Origin: Anaerocolumna jejuensis DSM 15929
GTDB lineage: Bacteria; Bacillota; Clostridia; Lachnospirales; Lachnospiraceae
Assembly: GCF_900142215.1 (NCBI RefSeq)
Contig: NZ_FRAC01000012.1
Location: forward strand, 186,001-250,000
Reading direction: 5' to 3'
Length of the DNA stretch: 64,000 nucleotides
Shown: one piece after another, positions 8,867 to 18,297 of the stretch
Layout: each line of letters starts with the position of its first letter
Numbering within the stretch: position 1 is the first letter of the stretch
Translations under genes and position numbers: made by a program
Notes under the pieces: model-generated
What the model saw: the letters and a program-made list of their open reading frames with translations, nothing else
Databases searched by the model: none
Told to the model about the DNA's origin: nothing

Positions 8867-9238
8867 ATGACGATGGAAAAAAGAGAACTTATTTGTATCT
8901 GCTGTCCCCTCGGGTGCCAGATGGCAGTAACCATTAAAGATGGGAAGGTAATAGAAACTGTTGGAAATACGTGTAACAGAGGTAAGATATATGGGGAAAA
9001 GGAGATAATTAACCCGACCAGGATTGTAACCTCGACTGTTAAGGTAGATGGCGGAGAGAAACCTTATGTGTCAGTAAAAACAAAAGAGGATATTCCAAAG
9101 AGTAAAATCTTTGAGTGTATGAAAGGGCTACAGAATTTAACCGTAAAAGCACCGATTTATATAGGAGATATTATCTTAGATAATGCCGGAGAAACAGGGA
9201 TTCCTATTATAGCTACAAGTAATGTTTTGGTGAAATAA
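8867..9238 (+). CDS. DUF1667 protein, small metal/iron-sulfur candidate subunit
   Basis: About 123 residues from ATG 8867 (AAGGAG at 8857-8862); ATG 8873 is an alternative. The start region lies just downstream of the previous stop. The N-terminus has ELICICCPLGCQMAV and then TCNRGKIYGEKE, the Cys pattern (CxxCPxGC...C) that defines DUF1667 and can bind a cluster or metal. The rest is a beta-rich domain with VTSTVKVDGG and PIIATSNVLVK at the end. It is the usual third member of the GlpA-like/flavoprotein/DUF1667 set; a GlpC-like electron-transfer role is inferred. A bidirectional terminator follows. Confidence 0.85.
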   Translation: MTMEKRELICICCPLGCQMAVTIKDGKVIETVGNTCNRGKIYGEKEIINPTRIVTSTVKVDGGEKPYVSVKTKEDIPKSKIFECMKGLQNLTVKAPIYIGDIILDNAGETGIPIIATSNVLVK

Positions 9239-9263
9239 AGGCAGCTCTGAAAGATTCTGTAAC

Positions 9264-9309
9264 AAAAAGCTCTGAAGCAATAACATGTGATGCTGGTTCA
9301 GAGCTTTTT
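9264..9309. terminator. Bidirectional terminator between the glp cluster and the AraC gene
   Basis: A perfect 13-bp inverted repeat, AAAAAGCTCTGAA (9264-9276) with its complement (9297-9309), has T-runs on both sides and lies between two convergent genes. Confidence 0.9.
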
Positions 9310-9314
9310 GCAAA

Positions 9315-10157
9315 TTAATCTATATATTGGGCATTCTTTGGCATGGTCTTAAAGGCTTTCTTAAAAGCTCTGGAAAAGGTGGAATAATTCTTAAAGCCGC
9401 TCTGGTAGCAGGCTTGTGTGGAAGTGCAGCCTGCCTGCACATAATGTCTTGCAAGGAGCAGTCTTTTATCCGTAATATAATTTCCAACGGTATAGCCGGT
9501 GTGCTCCTTAAAAAAGTGCATCAGGTAATAGCGGTTCAGGTAAAAGGTATTTGCCAGGGTATCAATGGTAATATCTTCTGTCAGATGAGCATTGATATAA
9601 TCTATGATGGCAAGGAGCTTGTCATTTGCCATATCGCTGTCCAGATAGTTTACATGATTGGCTAATACGGTACGGTTTAGCTGAATCATAAATTCCAGGA
9701 ATAAAATCTTCTGGTAGAGTTCCCTTGCAAAATCATTGTCCTTAAAGGAAAGCTCCAATTCACGGCATACATGATAGAGCTTGGATTTATCCAAAGAAGG
9801 AATGCGGAGAACATTGGAATGTTCCTTTTTTACCTTTTCAAAGCAATGGTTAAGGTCATAATCCTCACCCTTGTAGGAAGCCAGAAATTCCGTAGACACA
9901 TATACAATGATCCGGTCATAAACAGAATTATCAAGGCACACGGGACGGTGCACTTCCCCTGCGTTGACCAGCAGGATATCATAGGGCTTAAGACGGTAGT
10001 TCCTGCCTTCAATGGAGTAATTCAAATTACCGGATAAGAATATCATGATTTTGTTAAAATCATGATAGTGGAAATTGAACTCCTTTTTCTCATTGTCAAC
10101 CAGGTGAAATATTCGAAAATCATCATTCAGATAGCCAAGCTTTTCAAAATTTCCCAT
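9315..10157 (-). CDS. AraC-family transcription regulator
   Basis: 280 residues. The start at 10157 is preceded on the minus strand by GGAGAAAG. Residues about 10-100 form a cupin-type sensor (FHYHDFNKIMIFLSGNLNYSIEGR, YDILLVNAGEVHRP), and residues about 180-280 hold two helix-turn-helix motifs ending in the AraC signature CYQSGFKNYSTFSRAFKKAF. The cupin suggests it binds a small molecule, often a sugar or related metabolite. It is divergent from the dapA-like gene with about 280 bp between starts, so that gene and its own promoter are plausible targets. It ends on a shared terminator with the glycerol genes. Confidence 0.9.
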   Translation of the reverse strand: MGNFEKLGYLNDDFRIFHLVDNEKKEFNFHYHDFNKIMIFLSGNLNYSIEGRNYRLKPYDILLVNAGEVHRPVCLDNSVYDRIIVYVSTEFLASYKGEDYDLNHCFEKVKKEHSNVLRIPSLDKSKLYHVCRELELSFKDNDFARELYQKILFLEFMIQLNRTVLANHVNYLDSDMANDKLLAIIDYINAHLTEDITIDTLANTFYLNRYYLMHFFKEHTGYTVGNYITDKRLLLARHYVQAGCTSTQACYQSGFKNYSTFSRAFKKAFKTMPKNAQYID

Positions 10158-10438
10158 TTCTTTCTCCTTTCTCCTTCCTCCTTTTACTCAAGGGCCAGTT
10201 ACTATTCCTTCCGTTGTTCCCTGAAACAATGCTGGTGTTAATCTTAGTGGATATTTCAAGTATACAGCACTATATGCAATATTGGAAGCATTATAATAAT
10301 ATTTTTATGAAATAATGTTTTGTATAATAGAGAAAAAGATGAACAAAGGCTCTTACTTAAGCAACAGTTTAAGTAACACATCTTTCCATTTTCGATAGAA
10401 TAATAGTGAGAAGAAATTCGAATTCAGGAGGTAATATT

Positions 10439-11329
10439 ATGTCACTTAACGGTGTATGGCTGCCCATCATTACGCCCTTTAAAGAAGGGGAGATTGACTA
10501 TAAATCCTATGAAAAGCTGATAAATCATTACGCAGAAACCGGAATATCCGGTTTTATCCCCTTTGGTACAACAGGTGAGATTCCAACCTTAAGCGAATAT
10601 GAGTTTGAGGAGATGATGGATAAGACCCTGGAGTACAACAATGGACGTCTGCCGGTTTTCGCAGGAATAGGAGGAAACTGTACAGCCAATGTAGTTAAGA
10701 GGGCAAAACTGGCTGAAAAATATAAGATAGAAGGCATCCTGTCTGTCTGTCCTTATTATAATAAACCTAATCAGAATGGTATCTACAGCCATTTTAAGAA
10801 TCTGGCGGAAGAAACTTCACTTGATATCATTATTTATAACATTCCCTACCGTACTGGTGTGAATATCACCAACGACACCATACACAGGCTGGCGGAATTC
10901 AGAAATATTGTAGGGCTTAAGGATTCCTGCGGGGATATTAAGCAGACTATGAACCTGCTTCTTAATACACCGAAGGATTTTTCGGTGCTTACCGGAGAAG
11001 ATTTATTGTTTTATCTGACGCTTACCCTGGGAGGAGCAGGCGGTATTATGGCCTCTGCTCATGTTAACACAGAGAAGTTCGTTAAGATTTATAAGAATAT
11101 CAGGGAGAATAATGCAGAGGAGGCTCTTACGACCTGGAAGGAGCTGTACCCCTTAATTCCGCTTTTGTTTGAAGAACCGAATCCGGCACCGATAAAATAT
11201 TGCCTGAACAGCCTGGGACTTATTGATTCACCGGAGCTGAGACTTCCCTTAACGGAGATTTCAGAGGAATTAAAGGTTAAGATCGATAAGGTACTGGAGG
11301 TACAGGAAAAGGTAAAAATAGCAGGTTAG
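10439..11329 (+). CDS. dapA: 4-hydroxy-tetrahydrodipicolinate synthase
   Basis: 296 residues; ATG at 10439 after AGGAGG. The residues needed for catalysis sit at the same numbers as in E. coli DapA (known): Lys161 in GLKDSCGD for the Schiff base, Tyr133 and Arg138 in YNIPYRTG, and Thr44-Thr45 in FGTTGE. The enzyme condenses pyruvate with aspartate semialdehyde in lysine and peptidoglycan precursor synthesis. No other dap gene is near; instead an AraC regulator is divergent. A related aldolase with another acceptor, such as a sugar-acid aldolase, cannot be excluded, but Arg138 favours DapA. A terminator follows. Confidence 0.85.
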   Translation: MSLNGVWLPIITPFKEGEIDYKSYEKLINHYAETGISGFIPFGTTGEIPTLSEYEFEEMMDKTLEYNNGRLPVFAGIGGNCTANVVKRAKLAEKYKIEGILSVCPYYNKPNQNGIYSHFKNLAEETSLDIIIYNIPYRTGVNITNDTIHRLAEFRNIVGLKDSCGDIKQTMNLLLNTPKDFSVLTGEDLLFYLTLTLGGAGGIMASAHVNTEKFVKIYKNIRENNAEEALTTWKELYPLIPLLFEEPNPAPIKYCLNSLGLIDSPELRLPLTEISEELKVKIDKVLEVQEKVKIAG

Positions 11330-11354
11330 GAATTATAATATAAAAATAATATTT

Positions 11355-11420
11355 AAAACTGCCACAGATTGCTTGAATGGAATATCACTTCTTCCTCAAA
11401 GCTTTTTGCGGCAGTTTTTA
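11355..11420 (+). terminator. Terminator after dapA
   Basis: AAAACTGCC (11355-11363) pairs with GGCAGTTTT (11410-11419), with a T-rich tail and a long loop. Confidence 0.75.
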
Positions 11421-11479
11421 TATTCCTTATTTAAATAGAAATATTGATTTGTGACATAAATTAATCTCAGCTTTCGTCT

Positions 11480-11556
11480 ATGTATATTTGAGGTAAAAAA
11501 TGCAGCGAAGAGATTCTCACAGGAGTTTATTGCATTTTCATACTGCAAATATACAT
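11480..11556. repeat. Imperfect inverted repeat upstream of the two-component genes
   Basis: ATGTATATTTG and AATGCA in the left arm (11480-11504) match TGCATT and CAAATATACAT in the right arm (11531-11556), with a mismatched internal stretch AGGTAAAA against CAGTATGA and a loop of about 26 bases. It lies about 270 bp before the response regulator gene. A hairpin in a leader, a binding site, or a remnant of a palindromic element are all possible. Confidence 0.6.
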
Positions 11557-11822
11557 TCAATGTACATACATTCAGCCGCCCAATGATTCTTTAGAAATTC
11601 TTTCAATTTATCTGCCGGAATCTTTTATTTTTATCCGCTACAATAATAAAAACAATCGGAGGTGTGAAATGGGAAATAGCGGTGTGAGAGTAAGATGCTA
11701 TAAAAAATCAATTCTAAAAAGAAACTCATCTACAAGGAATGTTGCCCGGAAGTCTTTCTTTTCTTTCCTGAAATGTTGTATAATAAGCCTGATTAAGAAA
11801 ATGAAATTATTTGGGAGGAACT

Positions 11823-12536
11823 ATGGAGGCTTATTGTATATTAGTGGTGGAAGATGATAAAGAAATCTTAGAGGGGATTGGAATATACCTTAAAAATCTG
11901 GGATATGCAGTGTTCAAAGCTGAAAACGGAAGGGAAGGGCTCTCCATAGTGGAAAAGGAAACAATCCATCTGGCAATTGTAGATATTATGATGCCTGGGA
12001 TGGATGGAATTACCATGACTATGAAAATCAGGGAAAAATATGATTTCCCTATTATTATGCTGACAGCCAAATCGGAAGAGATTGATAAACTGACGGGATT
12101 TCAGTGCGGTGCAGATGATTATGTAACCAAGCCCTTTGCTCCCTTAGAGCTTTTAGCAAGGGTGAATTCCCAGCTGCGCAGATATCGAAAGTATCTGGAT
12201 GCCATAAGTGATAAGGAAGAAGTAAAGGAAAATGTATATGAGGTAGGAGGCCTGGAACTGAATGAGAATACCGTTACCTTACATGTGGACGGTAATCCTG
12301 TAAAGGTGACACCTCTGGAATTTAAGATACTTGCCCTTTTAATGAAGAATCCAGGAAGGGTATTTTCGGCAGAGGAAATTTATGAAAAGGTCTGGAACGA
12401 GCGTGCGGTGAATACCGATACCATTATGGTACATATTCGCAATCTTCGGGAAAAAATCGAATATAACCCGAAGGAACCAAAATATTTAAAGGTGGTGTGG
12501 GGTGTTGGATACAAAATTGAAAAACAGCAGCGATAG
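11823..12536 (+). CDS. OmpR-family response regulator
   Basis: 237 residues; the ATG at 11823 follows GGGAGGA. The receiver domain (1-120) contains the acidic pair (VVEDDKE), the phosphorylation site Asp54 in IVDIMMPG, and the conserved Lys in YVTKPFAPLELLARV. Residues about 138-237 are a winged-helix DNA-binding domain (VTPLEFKILALLMKNPGRVFS, VWGVGYKI). The histidine kinase gene starts inside its last codons, so they are co-translated partners. Target genes are unknown; the neighbouring alpha/beta hydrolase is convergent rather than downstream. Confidence 0.94.
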   Translation: MEAYCILVVEDDKEILEGIGIYLKNLGYAVFKAENGREGLSIVEKETIHLAIVDIMMPGMDGITMTMKIREKYDFPIIMLTAKSEEIDKLTGFQCGADDYVTKPFAPLELLARVNSQLRRYRKYLDAISDKEEVKENVYEVGGLELNENTVTLHVDGNPVKVTPLEFKILALLMKNPGRVFSAEEIYEKVWNERAVNTDTIMVHIRNLREKIEYNPKEPKYLKVVWGVGYKIEKQQR

Positions 12537-14781
12537 AAAATATGCCGGATTATTTGTAAGCATAATTATTCTTGTATTATTGGCAGCAGCCGTTTTGCTG
12601 TTTTACAAGCCGATTGTTGAAAATGCAAAAGGCTTTATAAAGCTTGACGAGTCGGACAAGGAAAAGGAGCTGGCAGAATATAAGGATTCGGCAGAGGCCG
12701 GCTTTCTGGAAGAATTGTTTAAGGGAAACTATGTGTTGAGATGGGAACTGGAACGGCAGATAAATAATAAGAAACTGAATGCAAGCGAGTTTTTCCTGAA
12801 TGAAAACCAGAGTACGGACATTGATGACATCAATACGGATGACGGAGAGAATTTTGAGACCTTCAAAAGTGACTTTTCAGAGCTTATGAATAATTGGTAT
12901 TACAACTTTTTTTATTATATCCTGTCAAATTATGGACTTGAATATTATGCTGTGGACAATAAGACCGGGACTTACTTAACCAATACCGGAGCAAAGCTTT
13001 CTGCATTCCTTGGGAAAGAGGAAATGGAGGAAGCTGATAAATTAAAGAAGGAATATTATTTCTATGCCGTGATACAGTTTGATGAGAATGGAAATCCTAG
13101 TATTCCTTATTATCAGGGGATTTCTAAGGAGAAGGCAAATAGCTATCTGGGCTTTAACCTGACCCAGGAAATGGTGAACAGAAGCTGGAACAATGCCGCA
13201 TGGTATGCCAGCAGGGTAAAGCCATTGGCCGGTATGAAGGTGGTGTATGCAATTAAGTCGGAAGATTCTCTGCAAAATTATTTTATTGACCAGTTTGGCG
13301 ATACGAATTACCATATAATAAACGAAGCCTATAACAGAGGAGGTGCAGCCTATTTATATACAGCCAGCTTTATCTTAGTTATGCTGCTGGGATTTGTGCT
13401 TCCGTTAATCAAGCCCTTAAGGATCGGAAAGGGAATAGAAGCGAAGATTCCAGCAGAAATATGGGGACTTGGAATAGGGTTTACTGTTACAATATATGAA
13501 GATGGAATTACTTCTTTAATAAAGGAAACCGTATCGGGAGACCTGTTCGACTTAAACAGAAATCATATCATGACAGAGGGGATGGCAAGAGTAGTTGTAA
13601 ATTCCTTTAATGTCCTGATCTGGCTTGGAATCTTCATTATCTGGTTTGCGGCAGCTCTTTCCATCCGGCAGTTTTTCATCAAAAGGCCGGTCAAATTTCT
13701 GAAAGAAAATACTCTTACCTTTCGCTTTCTGTTCTGGCTTGGAAGAGTCATAAAGAAAGGCTGTGGCTATGCAATTACCTTTGATATGAGCAGGAAGGAC
13801 GATAGGAAGCTTGTAATGCTTCTGGGAGCCAATATGCTGCTGATAATGTTATTCTGCGCCATGGGGGGAGTTGGTGTAATAGGAGCTATCATATATACCT
13901 GTGTGCTATTATACTTTATTACTAAATATAAGAACAAAATAACCTCCGATTATCGGGCAATTATACAAGCGGCAGGCAGGATTTCAGAGGGAAATCTGGA
14001 TATAACAATTGAGAAGAATTTGGGAGTCTTTAATCCTTTAAAAGAGGAACTCATGAGTGTACAGCAGGGCTTCCGTAAGGCAGTGCTGGAGGAGACCAAA
14101 AGCCAGAAGATGAAAACAGAGCTGATTACCAATGTATCCCATGATTTAAAGACCCCTCTGACGGCTATTATAACCTATGTGGATCTGCTAAAAAATAAGG
14201 AGCTGACAGAGGAACAAAGAGATTCCTATGTCGAAACCCTGGATAGAAAAGCTCTCCGTCTGAAAATCCTCATTGAAGACCTGTTTGAAATGAGTAAGGC
14301 GGCCAGCAATACCATAACCATGAATCCGGTGGAAGTGGATTTAACGGCAATGATAAAGCAGATTCATTTTGAATTAAGTGACAAAATTGCCGGAGCCGGT
14401 CTTGATTTTCGGGTAAGGATACCCGAGGATAAGATCATTGCATGGCTTGATAGTGATAAGACCTACCGGATATTCGAAAACCTAATAATAAATATGTGCA
14501 AATATGCACTTCCCGGTTCCAGGGCGTACCTGGATATGGAAGTGCTGGATAAACAGGTATCGATAACTGTGCGTAATATATCTCAGGCAGAACTGGACTT
14601 TACGGGAGAAGAGATCGTAGAGCGTTTTGTCAGAGGTGACAAAGCAAGGAATTCCGAAGGCTCAGGCCTTGGTCTGGCCATTGCGAAAAGCTTTACCGAA
14701 CTCCAGGGAGGAAGCTTCCATGTATTAACAGATGGAGATTTGTTCAAGGTCATTGTGGGATTTATGATACTTGAAGCATAG
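12502..14781 (+). CDS. Sensor histidine kinase with a large multi-pass sensor region
   Basis: 759 residues from a GTG at 12502, overlapping the regulator by 35 bp. TM1 is at about 13-33, an extracellular region of about 240 residues follows, then further membrane segments near 280-302, 365-388 and 438-472. The cytoplasmic part has a linker, the HisKA box NVSHDLKTPLTAIITYVD (His547), and an HATPase domain with NLIINMCKYAL and GSGLGLAIAKSF. With at least five membrane spans it is longer than the usual two-span kinase, suggesting sensing of membrane or envelope state. It phosphorylates the adjacent regulator. Confidence 0.92.
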   Translation: MLDTKLKNSSDRKYAGLFVSIIILVLLAAAVLLFYKPIVENAKGFIKLDESDKEKELAEYKDSAEAGFLEELFKGNYVLRWELERQINNKKLNASEFFLNENQSTDIDDINTDDGENFETFKSDFSELMNNWYYNFFYYILSNYGLEYYAVDNKTGTYLTNTGAKLSAFLGKEEMEEADKLKKEYYFYAVIQFDENGNPSIPYYQGISKEKANSYLGFNLTQEMVNRSWNNAAWYASRVKPLAGMKVVYAIKSEDSLQNYFIDQFGDTNYHIINEAYNRGGAAYLYTASFILVMLLGFVLPLIKPLRIGKGIEAKIPAEIWGLGIGFTVTIYEDGITSLIKETVSGDLFDLNRNHIMTEGMARVVVNSFNVLIWLGIFIIWFAAALSIRQFFIKRPVKFLKENTLTFRFLFWLGRVIKKGCGYAITFDMSRKDDRKLVMLLGANMLLIMLFCAMGGVGVIGAIIYTCVLLYFITKYKNKITSDYRAIIQAAGRISEGNLDITIEKNLGVFNPLKEELMSVQQGFRKAVLEETKSQKMKTELITNVSHDLKTPLTAIITYVDLLKNKELTEEQRDSYVETLDRKALRLKILIEDLFEMSKAASNTITMNPVEVDLTAMIKQIHFELSDKIAGAGLDFRVRIPEDKIIAWLDSDKTYRIFENLIINMCKYALPGSRAYLDMEVLDKQVSITVRNISQAELDFTGEEIVERFVRGDKARNSEGSGLGLAIAKSFTELQGGSFHVLTDGDLFKVIVGFMILEA

Positions 14782-14869
14782 GAAGCCAAATTACCATCGT
14801 AGTTAAAAACAGCACTAATTTAGAATTGGAAGCTGAACTCCGGCAGTATGGTGCAGGCAAATAGTAATA

Positions 14870-17104
14870 TTAATTGGTGAAGCCAATGTTATCCAGTTTG
14901 ATATTCCCGGTGTTAAGCTTGTCAAAATGAAAGCTGATACTCTTGATGGAAGACAGGTCCAGCTTCTCATTACTTTTTTGAAAGGCAGTTTTGGGAATAC
15001 GCACCGTCTGAAAATAATGCTTATAAACCGGGCTGTTTGTAATAAACTGAAGCTTAGTGGTTATCACCGGCAGTGAAGGATATACCCTGGCAAAATCAGA
15101 TAACAGGGCATGAGCGGTTTCTCCCTTTGTATCCGTAATATTTACGGTCAGATCAAGGGGAGAAATCTTTTTTTGTCCCTTGGGGTATTCCCTGTCATCC
15201 ATGATATCAAACTGAAAAAAGCTGCCCTTTTCCTCATAGGGAGGGGTGAACTGCATTTCATAATAAGAACTGAGAGAATTCTTCCAGGCATAGGCCAGAG
15301 CATAATTATCCCTGTCCGGGCCGTCCAGTTCATAAAACAGCCTGGTCTCATACCAGTAGGAAGCACCCAGGGAAGAAAGGCTGACATTTTCTACGGTGGC
15401 TGTTGTAAGGTCCGTATCCTCCTCGTAGCTGCATAGGTTCTGCAGGGTACTGGCTTCATAACCGTTCAAATAGAGGTTTTCCGGCAGCTGGGAGCGCAGC
15501 TTATTGTAGTCACTAAAGAAGCTCCTTGCCTCATTATCCTGCTTTATAGTGGCATCCAGAAAATTTTTCACCGCTGTTTTTAAAGTGTTTTGCTGCTTAT
15601 TCTCAGAAATCAGATTTTTTGTATTAAGCATCATATGAAAGGGAGTGCTAAGGTCAAATCTTCCCCATTCAGAGTTAAATTGCCCGTGGTTGGCATCTGC
15701 TATGTAAAGAAAGGCCTTAAAATAATCATTGACACCGGTAAAGGAAATGTTGTGATACTGCTTTTCCCCCATCATATAGGAAACATCCTGGTCATTGGAG
15801 CCGTGAATCAGAAGATAATTGACATCTTTCAGTTCCACATCCCTGCCGGAAGGGCGGTACTGGTCGGAGCAGGGGGCAATGGCTATCAGGGACTTAATAT
15901 CAAAATCGTAGGTTAGACGTATATTTCCATTATCCGGAAGGACCTTCAGGGTGTTATAGAGTGCGGCGATGGAAACCGCTTCTCCCCCTCTGGAGTGGCC
16001 TGCCAGGGTAAGCTTCTCAAAATCCATTTTATTATATAAGGGATTATCTTTCTGGTTATTATCTTTCTCCATTTCCCTCATATTTTCTAGCAGAAGAATG
16101 GCTCTGGCATCATTTTCCCCGGAAAGGCCTTTGTCAAGATAGCCGTTTAGAAAGCTTTCATCTACGGATACCACAACATAGCCATAACTGGCAAGATATT
16201 CTCCCAGATAGGAATAACCCAGATAGGAGTCTGCTGTCATAATGTGGTTCCCGTGAACAATAAACATAACCGGATAATTCTGTCCCTCCCTGGGATACCA
16301 GACCTTACCCTTTAAGGGGACCGTATCGATGCTGTACCCCCAGTAGAAATCCCTTAATTTCTTGGAGAAGCCTGTATAATCAACATAACTGGAAAGATTG
16401 GTATTTCGGGATTTTATTTCTTCCCCTCCGATACCGTATTCGATGGAGGCTGTTTCCAGGGGACCGAAGGCAGGCGCTTCTTCCGTTCCCGATGCTTGTT
16501 TGTCCTTCTGGATTGAGAGGTAGTTACTGACATAAGGATAGGAAAAGCCGCTGCCTGCTGCAAACCAGGTCCCTGCTGCTGTAATCAGGAAGGAAAAGGT
16601 AAGTATTATCAGGAGGGAGGGGCTCTTTCTATGTAAACCGAATACCGCATAGAAGCTTCTTATAAAAATGAGAAAAGCCAATGCCAGAAAAACAGCCAGG
16701 ACCTGGGAGAGCTTGTAAGCGGAATCGCCGCCGCTGCCGGAGGAAATCTCCCATAAATAAGAAAGCACCAGAAAAAGCTCCACAAGGAGATAGATGCTTC
16801 TGGCAGAAAGCTTCTGAGCTATCTTTAAAAAGGGGAGTAAAATAACCCGCAGCAGGTTCAGTAAAAGAAAGAAAACAGCAAAAGCCAGTAAGACTCCCAG
16901 GAACTTTGGCAAACCGGACTCCAGAAACATCAATGCCAGGAGGATACCGGTAATGATATCTGTAAAAGGAGCAAGCGGTTTCCCGGTTCCTCTGAAATTA
17001 CGATGCTCCCAGGATTTTATTTTTTCTATAAGCTTTCCAAATAATTTTTTAACATTTTTTATGACAGTCTTTACAATCGGCTTTATCTTAAAATTGCTAC
17101 TCAT
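14870..17104 (-). CDS. Membrane-anchored alpha/beta hydrolase
   Basis: 744 residues. The N-terminal ~190 residues contain several membrane spans (for example near 50-70, 72-95, 105-125, 135-155, 165-185). The extracellular part is an alpha/beta hydrolase: oxyanion strand VMFIVHGNH, nucleophile GHSRGG (Ser371), acid region LLIHGSNDQD and catalytic His in DANHGQF. The fold resembles chlorophyllase/dienelactone-hydrolase-like esterases (family inference). The last ~200 residues form a beta-rich domain ending NTGNIKLDNIGFTN, possibly carbohydrate- or surface-binding. Substrate is unknown; an ester bond in the envelope or in extracellular polymers is a reasonable guess. Confidence 0.8.
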   Translation of the reverse strand: MSSNFKIKPIVKTVIKNVKKLFGKLIEKIKSWEHRNFRGTGKPLAPFTDIITGILLALMFLESGLPKFLGVLLAFAVFFLLLNLLRVILLPFLKIAQKLSARSIYLLVELFLVLSYLWEISSGSGGDSAYKLSQVLAVFLALAFLIFIRSFYAVFGLHRKSPSLLIILTFSFLITAAGTWFAAGSGFSYPYVSNYLSIQKDKQASGTEEAPAFGPLETASIEYGIGGEEIKSRNTNLSSYVDYTGFSKKLRDFYWGYSIDTVPLKGKVWYPREGQNYPVMFIVHGNHIMTADSYLGYSYLGEYLASYGYVVVSVDESFLNGYLDKGLSGENDARAILLLENMREMEKDNNQKDNPLYNKMDFEKLTLAGHSRGGEAVSIAALYNTLKVLPDNGNIRLTYDFDIKSLIAIAPCSDQYRPSGRDVELKDVNYLLIHGSNDQDVSYMMGEKQYHNISFTGVNDYFKAFLYIADANHGQFNSEWGRFDLSTPFHMMLNTKNLISENKQQNTLKTAVKNFLDATIKQDNEARSFFSDYNKLRSQLPENLYLNGYEASTLQNLCSYEEDTDLTTATVENVSLSSLGASYWYETRLFYELDGPDRDNYALAYAWKNSLSSYYEMQFTPPYEEKGSFFQFDIMDDREYPKGQKKISPLDLTVNITDTKGETAHALLSDFARVYPSLPVITTKLQFITNSPVYKHYFQTVRIPKTAFQKSNEKLDLSSIKSISFHFDKLNTGNIKLDNIGFTN

Positions 17105-17187
17105 AACAAATCCTTTCCGCCAGCTAATGAAATAAAGTAATTGTAAATATTATAAATCAACCTGTGAAAAAGTTCCAGAAGTATTTA

Positions 17188-17271
17188 AATTATTGATAAA
17201 CGATAATTTATTTTCATATAATTATTGACAAACAATAATTTTAAGTATATAATTATTGCAAAACAATAATT
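17188..17271. promoter_or_regulatory. Three 21-bp palindromic operators
   Basis: AATTATTG-N5-CAATAATT-type palindromes occur at 17188-17208 (one mismatch: CGATAATT), 17220-17240 and 17251-17271. Centres are 32 and 31 bp apart, about three helical turns, so bound proteins would lie on one face. The second and third copies overlap the -35 and -10 boxes of the promoter for the following operon, which encodes a small HTH protein; autorepression is the simplest reading. Confidence 0.85.
17225..17253 (+). promoter_or_regulatory. Consensus promoter of the membrane protein/HTH/lipoprotein operon
   Basis: A perfect TTGACA (17225-17230), 17-bp spacer, and a perfect TATAAT (17248-17253). Such a full-consensus promoter is strong and normally needs a repressor; the boxes are embedded in operators two and three. 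The start codon is at 17294. Confidence 0.85.
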
Positions 17272-17293
17272 ATGGTAAAATAAGGGGGTCGCA

Positions 17294-18271
17294 ATGAAGA
17301 AAATTCGCATAGGGCTGGTCGTAACGGCTATTCTATCATTTGTATTGGCATGCATTATATTTTATGGATTTTCCTTTGAAGACGGGGCATATCTGCTGAT
17401 TCTGCCCTTTAATCTGCTTGGAAGGGGGCTTGGCCGGCTGTCCTTTCATTCTGCTTTTACAAATGTAATTGCCTTTATCCTGTACTTTGGACTATCGTTG
17501 ATTCCGCTGGTTTTCCTGCTTGTTAACAGGAAAAGGGGAAAGAAGAATAAGGCAGATATTATTTTGCTTTTGATAACAGCTTACCAGTTCTATTTATTTT
17601 ACTTTTTTATCAATCCGCTAACAATGACAGGAAGATTTTTTTCCTATACGGATAATACGGAAATGCTTCCGGCTCTAAAGGTATCACTGGTTGTATTCTA
17701 TATCAGCCTCTGGCTGGGCTATTTATTTATCCGCTTTGCGGAAGCTGCATTTTTACCCGCTTCCTACCATAAAAGCTTATCCATGAATGGGCTGCTGAAA
17801 AAGCTCCTGCTGGCGGGAGCAGGATTTTATACGGTGCTGTATTTTTACTATAATACGGTAAAAATGTTCCAGGCAATTGAAAAGGCAGCAGGGGAAGCCT
17901 TCTCCCAAACAGCGCAGATTTATCCCCTTATAGACTATATCTTATCAGGAATTCCGGTGGTATTTTCAGTAATGATCTTTCTTAGCGGAGCAGAGCTGGC
18001 GGATGCCATGAAGAAGGAGCACTTAACGGAAGAAGAGAAGAAAGCCGCCATAAACCTGGGGGAAGCAGGCAAAAGGTGTATCTATGCTACGGTCGGCTGC
18101 AATATCCTGTTCAACGTCCTACAGCTTCTTTTGGCGAAGCAGCTGAATAACATTATTTTTACTGTGAACATTTCATTTTTTCCTCTGATAACAGCACTTT
18201 TTTCTATGATTTTGGCTTCCTATTTTAAAGAGGCAAAGGAACTGAAGGAAAATGATGAGTTATTTATATAA
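17294..18271 (+). CDS. Polytopic membrane protein of unknown function
   Basis: 325 residues; ATG at 17294 after GGGGG. About eight hydrophobic segments are visible, including 8-26, 56-78, 90-107, 130-150, 173-190, 215-235, 262-285 and 290-310, with short loops and no recognisable catalytic motif. The gene is followed by a Cro-like HTH gene, an arrangement shared with DUF2975-type membrane proteins, but I cannot assign it to that family with confidence because it is about twice the usual length. It is the first gene of a three-gene operon behind a strong repressed promoter, so its amount seems tightly controlled. Confidence 0.7.
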   Translation: MKKIRIGLVVTAILSFVLACIIFYGFSFEDGAYLLILPFNLLGRGLGRLSFHSAFTNVIAFILYFGLSLIPLVFLLVNRKRGKKNKADIILLLITAYQFYLFYFFINPLTMTGRFFSYTDNTEMLPALKVSLVVFYISLWLGYLFIRFAEAAFLPASYHKSLSMNGLLKKLLLAGAGFYTVLYFYYNTVKMFQAIEKAAGEAFSQTAQIYPLIDYILSGIPVVFSVMIFLSGAELADAMKKEHLTEEEKKAAINLGEAGKRCIYATVGCNILFNVLQLLLAKQLNNIIFTVNISFFPLITALFSMILASYFKEAKELKENDELFI

Positions 18272-18297
18272 AGAGCAGAAAGCAGGAAAGGAATAGT

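Noticed and set aside
11669..11857. 62-codon frame with a fair ribosome site upstream of the response regulator
   Set aside because: It overlaps the real regulator start in another frame, has no recognisable features and is rich in Lys/Arg/Ser as in random sequence.
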